From positions 1-28,473 of the IMG/VR virus record IMGVR_UViG_3300042332_000840: a DNA stretch of 28,473 bases. One strand, written 5' to 3'. Source of the stretch: a virus. The position numbers and the translations under genes were made by a program. A model generated the notes under the pieces. It ran no database searches and was not told the origin of the DNA. It worked only from the letters and a program-made list of their open reading frames with translations. Positions 1 to 4,647 of the stretch are shown here, in pieces. The first letter of the stretch is position 1, and each line of letters begins with the position of its first letter.

Positions 1-90
1 TTTTCGGCTATCGTGCCCAGGAGCTCATCATGTCAGGGTTACCTTAGATACTGAGTCTGTGCTTACGTTGTAACTAGGTATGTATTGCAA

Positions 91-127
91 TTAAAAGAGG
101 GCAGCCCTTATTAGGGGCTACCCTCTA
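91..127 (-). terminator. Rho-independent terminator, copy 1
   Basis: Read on the minus strand, a GC-rich stem of about 12 bp (AGAGGGTAGCCCC pairing with GGGCTGCCCTCT) with a six-base loop is followed by TTTTAATT. It lies downstream of the small membrane protein gene at 188-406. Nearly the same hairpin recurs at 438-472 and 753-787. The 90 bases to its left hold no ORF or RNA gene I can support. Confidence 0.8.
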
Positions 128-136
128 CCGCTTATG

Positions 137-173
137 CTGTTGCCAAGGTGCGTTATTCCTCCGACTCTTAGTC
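137..173 (-). repeat. Trailer repeat, copy A (37 bases)
   Basis: This 37-base element is identical to 490-526 except for one base. It sits between a gene stop and that gene's terminator. On the minus strand it begins with the small inverted repeat GACT-AAG-AGTC, followed by GGAGGA (Shine-Dalgarno-like) and CACCTTGG. It carries no convincing ORF. CACCTTGG is complementary to CCAAGG in the leader repeats at 408-430 and 722-744, so RNA pairing is possible. Its function is unknown. Confidence 0.7.
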
Positions 174-187
174 AGTTGGATCCTGTA

Positions 188-406
188 TTAGGACTCTTCC
201 GAGTTCGTCAACTGTTTCCTTGCCACGTATGCAGCAGCTACGATAGCTACTACAAACAGGCCGAACCAGTTCACCAGACCTAGCACAAAACCAACGATGT
301 CGAAACCGACGCCGATGATCGTGAAGATCCAGCTCGCAAGAGGTGTAAACACGAGAAGGGCGGCTGCTACCACCCATACCCGGTTTTCACTCCAGAGTTT
401 GTCCAT
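188..406 (-). CDS. Small membrane protein, 72 aa, unknown function
   Basis: I do not recognise this protein. It has two hydrophobic segments, about residues 10-32 and 36-58, separated by a short glycine-containing turn, and a polar C-terminus ending NSEES. It is probably a two-pass membrane protein. ATG at 406 is preferred because AAGGAGG lies five bases upstream; an in-frame GTG at 412 overlaps that ribosome binding site and is unlikely. It belongs to a leader-gene-trailer-terminator cassette repeated for the gene at 549-719. It contains an in-frame CGG (380-382, followed by G) that does not disturb the frame, unlike the CGGA sites in the rest of the window. Confidence 0.75.
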   Translation of the reverse strand: MDKLWSENRVWVVAAALLVFTPLASWIFTIIGVGFDIVGFVLGLVNWFGLFVVAIVAAAYVARKQLTNSEES

Positions 407-407
407 T

Positions 408-430
408 TTCACCTCCTTTCCTTGGTGTAG
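408..430 (-). promoter_or_regulatory. Leader repeat with ribosome binding site, copy A
   Basis: This 23-base leader directly upstream of the ATG at 406 is identical to 722-744. On the minus strand it reads CTACACCAAGG then AAAGGAGGTGAA, giving a perfect GGAGG ribosome binding site. CACC and GGTG at its two ends could form a small hairpin around the Shine-Dalgarno. No promoter fits between it and the terminator at 438-472, so transcription probably arrives by read-through. Confidence 0.7.
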
Positions 431-437
431 GGGACAA

Positions 438-472
438 TAAAAAGAGGGCAGCCTTTGCTAGGGGCTACCCTC
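438..472 (-). terminator. Rho-independent terminator, copy 2
   Basis: Minus-strand hairpin GAGGGTAGCCCC / GGCTGCCCTC followed by TTTTTATT. It lies downstream of the gene at 549-719 and only a few bases before the leader of the next gene. Confidence 0.8.
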
Positions 473-489
473 AATTGATCCCGCTTGTT

Positions 490-526
490 CTGTTGCCAAG
501 GTGCGTTACTCCTCCGACTCTTAGTC
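490..526 (-). repeat. Trailer repeat, copy B (37 bases)
   Basis: Second copy of the element at 137-173, differing at one base. It lies between the stop of the gene at 549-719 and its terminator. It has the same GACT-AAG-AGTC mini-hairpin, GGAGGA and CACCTTGG. Confidence 0.7.
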
Positions 527-548
527 GATCAGCTGCAAGAGCATATCG

Positions 549-719
549 TTAGATACGCTTGTAACCTGCACGCTCGAGAGCGTCACAGATTGCTTCTACA
601 ACGAACAAGGATTCATCCCTGTCAGCTGCAGCCTGCTGCTCTGCGGTGCGTCCGCTAGTAAGACCGATCCGAAGACCGTCTACCAACGCCGCTCCGAAGA
701 GACTAGCTGTTTGTGCCAT
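549..719 (-). CDS. Small protein, 56 aa, unknown function
   Basis: The frame reads MAQTASLFGAALVDG at the start and ends ALERAGYKRI. It is mostly alpha-helical by composition, with an Ala/Gln/Asp/Glu-rich middle. ATG at 719 follows the perfect GGAGG of the leader repeat. No family is recognised. Residue 17 is an in-frame CGG followed by A (671-668). A +1 shift there would give only 24 further residues before a TAG, while the zero frame gives 39 more residues of ordinary composition. I therefore read this CGG as normal arginine. It is the one apparent exception to the CGGA rule seen elsewhere. Confidence 0.65.
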   Translation of the reverse strand: MAQTASLFGAALVDGLRIGLTSGRTAEQQAAADRDESLFVVEAICDALERAGYKRI

Positions 720-721
720 TG

Positions 722-744
722 TTCACCTCCTTTCCTTGGTGTAG
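722..744 (-). promoter_or_regulatory. Leader repeat with ribosome binding site, copy B
   Basis: Identical 23-base leader to 408-430, placed directly upstream of the ATG at 719. It supplies AAAGGAGG and contains CCAAGG, which is complementary to the trailer repeats. The 3' neighbour on the plus strand is terminator copy 3. Confidence 0.7.
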
Positions 745-752
745 ATGGGTAA

Positions 753-787
753 TAAAAAGAGGGCAGCCCTTGGTAGGACTACCCTCT
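753..787 (-). terminator. Rho-independent terminator, copy 3
   Basis: Minus-strand hairpin AGAGGGTAGTCC / AGGGCTGCCCTCT followed by TTTTTATT. It lies downstream of the zinc-ribbon gene at 814-996 and upstream of the leader of the 56-aa gene. Confidence 0.75.
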
Positions 788-813
788 AGTATCATGAATA
801 CTATTCGCTATTA

Positions 814-996
814 CTAACGATTAGTATCCGGCCTGTATACGAACGGCGTACCTGGATCAGTAGTTGCTAAGTGATGCATTAAAGCATTGTACATAGGAAG
901 GCTAGCTATGCATGATTCGCATTCACCATCCTTCAGCTGATCGTACCGGTATCGCCCATCGCAAGACAGACATTTGTATAACATTTGCAATATCAT
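814..996 (-). CDS. Small zinc-ribbon protein, 60 aa
   Basis: Two CxxC pairs (C9/C12 and C26/C29) 13 residues apart form a small treble-clef or zinc-ribbon fold. The C-terminal half is polar with no known domain. ATG at 996 has AAGGAGG five bases upstream. Such mini zinc proteins are common among phage early genes and may bind nucleic acid or host proteins; the role here is unknown. It has an in-frame CGG followed by T (948-946) inside the DGRYRYD stretch, read without frame change. A terminator follows 27 bases after the stop. Confidence 0.7.
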   Translation of the reverse strand: MILQMLYKCLSCDGRYRYDQLKDGECESCIASLPMYNALMHHLATTDPGTPFVYRPDTNR

Positions 997-1032
997 ATAT
1001 CCTCCTTATTTGTAGTGGCTATGTATAGTGCA

Positions 1033-1076
1033 TGGTGGTGGAATGAGTACCCATATATGGATACCCATCCCACCCA
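1033..1076. other. Long imperfect inverted repeat
   Basis: The core is an almost perfect palindrome (1047-1064, centred on CCATATATGG) inside outer arms TGGTGGTGGAAT and ATCCCACCCA. It sits between the LysM gene stop and the zinc-ribbon gene start. It lacks a T-run on either strand, so it is more likely an RNA processing or stability element, or a protein-binding site, than a standard terminator. Confidence 0.4.
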
Positions 1077-1087
1077 CACAGGCTAGG

Positions 1088-1369
1088 CTATTTAGTCGCC
1101 TCTATATGGATAATTGTACCCATACGTAGGCTAGTTAATTGCCTGCTAGTTATGTTGTTACTGTCCATGATATATTGCACTGCATTACTGTAGTTATTCT
1201 TACAGTATGTCCTTGCAACACTATAGACAGTGTCACCATATGACATAGTATGAGTAGCAGCCTCACAGCTGAACTCATCATACGCCTTACCGGTGTACAT
1301 TACTAGCCCTATGAATGCAGCTATTGCAGCTACAAACATAAGCACCTTTGCTTTGTTGTTATGTGCCAT
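1088..1369 (-). CDS. Membrane-anchored LysM-domain protein, 93 aa
   Basis: A short basic N-terminus (MAHNNKAK) is followed by one hydrophobic segment (about residues 9-26), then a LysM-like domain (about 40-90) with the family signatures: MSYGDTVYSVARTY, then IMDSNN, then L..GTIIHIE. LysM domains bind N-acetylglucosamine polymers such as peptidoglycan. The layout suggests an inner-membrane protein with the domain facing the wall, or an uncleaved signal anchor. Two cysteines (C35, C56) could pair. ATG at 1369 has AAAGGAGGG upstream. In a phage early region it could act at the envelope, for instance in superinfection exclusion or lysis support; that is inference. The terminator at 1401-1434 lies upstream on its strand, so it is probably reached by read-through. 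Confidence 0.75.
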   Translation of the reverse strand: MAHNNKAKVLMFVAAIAAFIGLVMYTGKAYDEFSCEAATHTMSYGDTVYSVARTYCKNNYSNAVQYIMDSNNITSRQLTSLRMGTIIHIEATK

Positions 1370-1400
1370 TGTTTCCCTCCTTTATTGGGTTAGTTGTGGC

Positions 1401-1434
1401 AAAAAAAAGCACAAGCATTGTTAGTGCATGTGCT
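1401..1434 (-). terminator. Rho-independent terminator
   Basis: On the minus strand, AGCACATGCA pairs with TGCTTGTGCT (one mismatch) and is followed by a run of T. It lies upstream of the LysM gene with no visible gene before it on that strand. It may therefore be an attenuator in the leader of the minus-strand transcript, or the terminator of a short non-coding RNA from 1435-1560. Confidence 0.7.
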
Positions 1435-1716
1435 AGTAATATTCTTAGTAGATACCCCCCATACTCCGGTGGGCACGTTAAAGATTACGTTGTATCATAT
1501 GTTATAATAGTTAGTGGCCTAAAATTTTTCCCTATTTTTTAGACCTAATGAACTTTATACTAGTTTATATAGGTTAGAGCCCATTATGGAGTCGGCCGGA
1601 AAAATATTTTGGATATTTATGCCTACGAGTTGACAAAGACCATAAGAGTCGATAGATTATCCCCTACGTCGGTGTCCGCCGGCGATAAAAACCACTAATC
1701 ATATAGGAGAATCAAA
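1435..1716. other. Gene-free divergent regulatory region
   Basis: No ORF or tRNA is supported in these 282 bases. The stretch separates the minus-strand left block from plus-strand genes and holds a good plus-strand promoter (1630-1658). A TATAAT hexamer is also present on the plus strand at 1503-1508, without a clear -35. A minus-strand promoter is expected somewhere in 1440-1560 but I could not single one out. CGCCGGCG near 1677 is a perfect 8-base palindrome. Confidence 0.5.
1630..1658 (+). promoter_or_regulatory. Sigma70-type promoter
   Basis: A perfect TTGACA (1630-1635), a 17-base spacer and TAGATT (1653-1658, four of six matches). It is placed about 50 bases before the RBS of the 56-aa gene at 1717 and would drive 1717-2477. 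Confidence 0.65.
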
Positions 1717-1887
1717 ATGCCACGTAAAAAGGTATACCCAGAAAGCGTATACGTAGAAACACAGGAGGACGAAGAAATGATCGAAGAGATCATGGACACC
1801 TATAGTGCCTCTAATTTCTTTAACAAATACCCTAAACAAGACTACGAATACGATTCTGACAACTACGATGGATACAGTAGCTACTGA
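1717..1887 (+). CDS. Small acidic Tyr/Asp-rich protein, 56 aa
   Basis: ATG at 1717 follows TAGGAG with suitable spacing and a TTGACA promoter. The start is basic (MPRKKVYP); the rest is strongly acidic, with the C-terminal third rich in Tyr, Asp and Asn. No domain is recognised. The stop lies two bases before the next gene's first ATG, suggesting translational coupling. Small acidic phage proteins are often inhibitors or DNA mimics, but nothing here proves that. Confidence 0.6.
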   Translation: MPRKKVYPESVYVETQEDEEMIEEIMDTYSASNFFNKYPKQDYEYDSDNYDGYSSY

Positions 1888-1889
1888 TT

Positions 1890-2477
1890 ATGAAAAAGGA
1901 AAACACCAATATGCTCACACTCACTGATAATATGAGAATAACAACAGATAAGGCGATAATAATCGATGAAAGACTAATGGCTTCACCATTGGGTAATAGC
2001 TTTCACAACTTACTGTTAAAAAACCATGATGTATATTATTTTAATATGAAAGATTATAACTATCCAGACCTATCCTGTATACAGATACAGAAAAGCGTGT
2101 ATGACACCTTTCAGGTAGGATATAAGACAATTACATTTATAGGATATAAAGAATCCTGTGAATTGTTCTATAGTCTATATAACCTTAAATCATTTGTATT
2201 TGATTCAGTAATATTGGTTGAGCCTAAGAACCATAATACTAAATTGTTTAAAAAGCTCAAGGGCAAGACTAACTCTATACTTTGTATCAATAAGGAACGC
2301 TATAACACGTTCTACGAAGATACAAATAACAATTACTCTGTACAGTACTTAAAGACGTTTTTACCCTTTACGCACTCTCCTAGAGTGGCTAAAGAGGTTC
2401 TAGGGTGGTTAACCTGTGGAGTTTATGGACAAGCTTACTTAGATGACCCACATGGGAAGCTTTTTAAGCTTAGTTAA
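1890..2477 (+). CDS. Unknown protein, 195 aa, possible degenerate alpha/beta-hydrolase fold
   Basis: Alternating strand and helix pattern. KTITFIGYKESCEL sits where alpha/beta hydrolases have strand 5 and the nucleophile elbow, but the usual GxSxG serine is not in place (GYKES). A second strand SVILVEP and a C-terminal LPFTHSP with a histidine also fit that fold loosely. If related, it is probably catalytically altered. ATG at 1890 lies two bases after the previous stop; an in-frame ATG eight codons later is an alternative start. The stop overlaps the convergent gene at 2474-2758 by four bases. No CGG codons. Function unknown. Confidence 0.6.
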   Translation: MKKENTNMLTLTDNMRITTDKAIIIDERLMASPLGNSFHNLLLKNHDVYYFNMKDYNYPDLSCIQIQKSVYDTFQVGYKTITFIGYKESCELFYSLYNLKSFVFDSVILVEPKNHNTKLFKKLKGKTNSILCINKERYNTFYEDTNNNYSVQYLKTFLPFTHSPRVAKEVLGWLTCGVYGQAYLDDPHGKLFKLS

Positions 2478-2758
2478 GCCCGACGCTCTAAATCGTCAGG
2501 ATCTATAAACACAACAGTGTCTAGATCATCAATGATCCCCTTGACTATCTCCTCAACATGTTTATCCGTGATTGAGGAGGTGTCTTGGATCATTTCCCAT
2601 TGGTCTAGGCTAAAGTAAGAAAAGCACAAGGTTTTATATTTGTTGCGCAGAATCGCAATAACGCCAGCTTCGCCCTCGTCAGAAAGGTAATCAACGACAA
2701 CCATGTTGTCTACGTCGTTACTACCAACAAAGTTCTTAATGAGTTCCCATATATTCAT
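2474..2758 (-). CDS. Unknown acidic protein, 94 aa
   Basis: ATG at 2758 is preceded by AAAGGAG. The protein is acidic, with a mixed pattern (NMVVVDYLSDEGEAGVIAIL, then LCFSYFSLDQWEMI) that suggests a small alpha/beta fold. No family is recognised. It is last in the minus-strand series headed by recA and converges on 1890-2477. The penultimate arginine is CGG (2482-2480), followed by G and read normally. Confidence 0.65.
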   Translation of the reverse strand: MNIWELIKNFVGSNDVDNMVVVDYLSDEGEAGVIAILRNKYKTLCFSYFSLDQWEMIQDTSSITDKHVEEIVKGIIDDLDTVVFIDPDDLERRA

Positions 2759-2820
2759 GGCTCTCCTTTATAAGCATATTAATATAGTACCCTGAATCAA
2801 GAACTAATAAGATTAAAAAA

Positions 2821-2855
2821 AGAAAAAAATTTTGCGCGGAAAAGCGGTTAAAATT
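2821..2855 (-). terminator. Possible A/T-rich terminator
   Basis: AATTTT (2828-2833) pairs with AAAATT (2850-2855), with a further CGC/GCG pairing inside, and on the minus strand T-runs follow. It overlaps the stop codon of the recoded gene at 2854-3034. The low-GC stem makes it a weak candidate. Confidence 0.4.
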
Positions 2856-3034
2856 AGAATAAATCCTTTTGAGGGTCATCTGCCATCTTAAGCAAGAGAT
2901 CTCTTGAATTTAGATAAATCTTAACAGCCAGATCATAGATCTCGGTATCTTTAGGCGGATTCTTCTTTATTTCGAACAACATCATCTGTCCGATTTTCAT
3001 CCGTAAAAAAAATATCATCATTTTGTTCTGACAT
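2854..3034 (-). CDS. Small protein, 59 aa, made by +1 recoding at CGGA
   Basis: ATG at 3034 has a good RBS (TTTGGAG). The zero frame reads 14 residues (MSEQNDDIFFTDEN), then CGG, and ends after 27 residues. The next open stretch is in the +1 frame and has no RBS of its own. A +1 step at CGGA (2992-2989) joins them into 59 residues: FTDEN-G-QMMLFEIKK, running to a terminal QKDLF. The joined length is an exact codon multiple. No family is recognised; the C-terminal part looks helical. It follows the zinc-ribbon gene by 39 bases in the recA series. It is the only site of this kind on the minus strand and the only one outside the late region, so the phenomenon is not tied to one strand or operon. 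Confidence 0.75.
2989..2992 (-). other. CGGA +1 recoding site 1
   Basis: In-frame CGG followed by A after codon AAT. Zero-frame stop TAA (2953-2951) comes 12 codons later. The +1 frame continues to the natural end at 2854. It is predicted to be read as glycine (C-GGA) by analogy with sites 6 and 7. Confidence 0.75.
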
Positions 3035-3073
3035 TAAAATCTCCAAATAAAGCTAACAATTTTTAAATAATAC

Positions 3074-3232
3074 TTAATTAGTAGCTGTTTCATCTAACTC
3101 TACCCATACCTCTCCGCATTCTCTGCAATCTACTTCGTATCTCATAAAACCTTCATTATTCTTAGTCAGTTCCGTAACCATTAGATTAGGCGGATACGGA
3201 CAATCAGGACAACTGGTCGGGGAGCACGCCAT
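3074..3232 (-). CDS. Zinc-ribbon protein, 52 aa, overlapping recA
   Basis: CPDC (C8/C11) and CREC (C36/C39) form a classical zinc ribbon. The ATG at 3232 lies inside the last codons of recA in another frame, overlapping by 29 bases, which implies translational coupling. Zinc ribbons of this type often contact DNA or RNA polymerase. Neighbouring recA suggests a link to recombination or replication, but this is inference. No CGG codons. Confidence 0.7.
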   Translation of the reverse strand: MACSPTSCPDCPYPPNLMVTELTKNNEGFMRYEVDCRECGEVWVELDETATN

Positions 3233-4220
3233 TAGTAATTAACTCCTTAAGTTCTTTAAGAAGATTTTCATCTTCTCTTATTTTAGTTATAGCTTGTTCT
3301 CTACCTTGAGAGAAGGATTCTCCTCTATAGTAAACCCATGCGCCTTTTTGAGTGAAAACTCCAACCTGCATTGCAGCGTCAAATACGCAACCAAACTTGT
3401 CTATACCTTTTCCGTACATAATATCGAACTCAGTTAACTTCATTGGAGGAGACATCTTATTCTTGATGACCTTTACTTTTACCTTAATTCCAACAGAGTT
3501 ACCAAGCTTATCTTTTAGGTCTTCTTTTTTTCTAATATCAAGTCGGACTGAAGCTGCGTATCTTAAAGCAAAACCACCTGGGGTAGTTTCTGGGTTACCA
3601 AACATTACACCAATCTTATTTCTAATTTGGTTAATAAATATTATAAGAGTTTTATTCTCGTTTGCTAATGAAACTAACTTACGCATTGCCTTAGCCATCA
3701 TGCGCGCCTGCAACCCCATTTGGGAAGACTCCATATCACCTTCAAGCTCTGCCTTAGGTATTAAGCTGGCAACTGAGTCGACAATAACTACGCCAATTTC
3801 ACCTGTTCTAATAAGCATGTCTACAATTTCTAGTCCTTCTTCACCATATGAAGGCTGTGCTAGAAGAAGCTTATTTAGGTCAACTCCAACCGCAGTCATG
3901 TAGACCGGATCTAAAGCATGTTCGGCATCAATATAAGCACATGTTAATCCCATCTTTTGAGCTTCGGCAACAAGCGATAAAGCAAGTGTCGATTTACCTG
4001 ACGATTCAGGCCCATATATTTCTACTACTCTACCAAGTGGTAATCCACCAATACCGAGAATATTATCTAGTGGCAATGCTCCAGTAGAAACTGCTGGCCA
4101 AGGTTCAGACTTCTTATTACCAAGGATCATTACCGATCCAATGCCAAACTGTCTTTCTAACTGAGCAATTGCTATTTCTAAAGTTTTAGATTCTTTTTGT
4201 TCTTTTGGTTCTTTTGACAT
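3204..4220 (-). CDS. recA: RecA recombinase
   Basis: About 338 residues, a normal RecA length but lacking the acidic C-terminal tail. Walker A is GPESSGKST (about residues 70-78, catalytic K76). Walker B ends VVIVDSVASL. The L2 DNA-binding loop region is FINQIRNKIGVMFGNPETTPGG. It forms ATP-dependent filaments on single-stranded DNA for strand exchange and probably serves phage recombination and replication. The start at 4220 (MSKEPKEQKESK) matches usual RecA N-termini; an upstream in-frame ATG at 4259 would add 13 unrelated residues across the promoter. AGGTG lies just before the ATG. A TATACT box ends only seven bases before the start, so the mRNA may be leaderless. No CGG codons. Confidence 0.95.
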   Translation of the reverse strand: MSKEPKEQKESKTLEIAIAQLERQFGIGSVMILGNKKSEPWPAVSTGALPLDNILGIGGLPLGRVVEIYGPESSGKSTLALSLVAEAQKMGLTCAYIDAEHALDPVYMTAVGVDLNKLLLAQPSYGEEGLEIVDMLIRTGEIGVVIVDSVASLIPKAELEGDMESSQMGLQARMMAKAMRKLVSLANENKTLIIFINQIRNKIGVMFGNPETTPGGFALRYAASVRLDIRKKEDLKDKLGNSVGIKVKVKVIKNKMSPPMKLTEFDIMYGKGIDKFGCVFDAAMQVGVFTQKGAWVYYRGESFSQGREQAITKIREDENLLKELKELITNGVLPDQLS

Positions 4221-4227
4221 AGCACCT

Positions 4228-4233
4228 AGTATA
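4228..4233 (-). promoter_or_regulatory. Extended -10 promoter of recA
   Basis: Minus strand TGG-TATACT with no clear -35. The hexamer ends seven bases upstream of the recA ATG, so transcription would begin at or next to the start codon. The same TATACT core appears divergently at 4303-4308 and again at 4526-4531. Confidence 0.55.
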
Positions 4234-4299
4234 CCATGCCGGTATATACAATTTGGCATTATAAAAAGTTGTTTTGTGCGGTCTTTAAATATTTACTTT

Positions 4300-4308
4300 T
4301 GGTATACT
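4300..4308 (+). promoter_or_regulatory. Extended -10 promoter for the gene at 4336
   Basis: TGG-TATACT about 28 bases before the ATG at 4336, divergent from the recA promoter. No good -35 is present. Confidence 0.55.
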
Positions 4309-4335
4309 GTATCAACAACATAGCTAGGAGACAGC

Positions 4336-4500
4336 ATGAAATCTATTCATAATTTAAATTACGATTACTTAAGAGCAGTCAGAATGTTAGAGAAGTCAAT
4401 TAATACACCTATGGATCTAGTGCGTTTTTGGTCATTAAGTGGCCCTTGTTTAGAAGATCAGCCCGAAATAGAAAAAATAATAAAAAAAGATTGGCAATGA
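4336..4500 (+). CDS. Small protein, 54 aa, unknown function
   Basis: ATG at 4336 has TAGGAG upstream. The product (MKSIHNLNYDYLRAVRMLEK to KIIKKDWQ) is helical, with two amphipathic segments linked by a Gly-Pro turn, and resembles small helical DNA-binding or adaptor proteins only in general shape. Its stop is one base before the TTGACA of the next promoter. It is first on the plus strand after the divergent recA, a position where phages often keep regulators. No homologue is recognised. Confidence 0.65.
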   Translation: MKSIHNLNYDYLRAVRMLEKSINTPMDLVRFWSLSGPCLEDQPEIEKIIKKDWQ

Positions 4501-4501
4501 C

Positions 4502-4531
4502 TTGACAAGAGTGCAAATGTTTGGGTATACT
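4502..4531 (+). promoter_or_regulatory. Strong sigma70-type promoter of the ATPase / late region
   Basis: Perfect TTGACA (4502-4507), 18-base spacer and TATACT (4526-4531). It is the best promoter in the window and stands at the head of the long plus-strand gene series. Confidence 0.75.
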
Positions 4532-4647
4532 TTTTTTCCCCAGCCCTATAGAAGCCTCTTAGTGAGTTTAAAGACTTACGGTAGTTACTATATTATCATA
4601 TCATTACTTACGGTTTTGAATGTGGCTAAAGATAGGGGTCTGATCTC
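4532..4647 (+). other. Untranslated leader of the Clp-type ATPase gene
   Basis: About 110 bases between the promoter and the ATG at 4648. The motif ACTTACGGT occurs twice (near 4576 and 4606). A seven-codon ORF (4620-4643, MWLKIGV) ends just before the ATG and could couple or regulate translation, though its own RBS is poor. The RBS of the main gene (GGGG) is also weak, so leader-based control is plausible. Confidence 0.35.

Noticed and set aside
3004-3012. Run of eight T (minus strand) as slippery site or indel in the gene at 2854-3034
   Set aside because: A slip there would also join the frames, but the gene contains an in-frame CGGA 12 bases further on that gives the same frame and fits the pattern of the other six sites.
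3352-3903. 183-codon plus-strand ORF opposite recA
   Set aside because: It is antisense to a clearly conserved RecA and its translation has no recognisable features.
4221-4259. Upstream ATG at 4259 for recA
   Set aside because: The extra 13 residues do not resemble RecA and are encoded across the promoter; ATG 4220 has AGGTG upstream and the usual RecA N-terminus.
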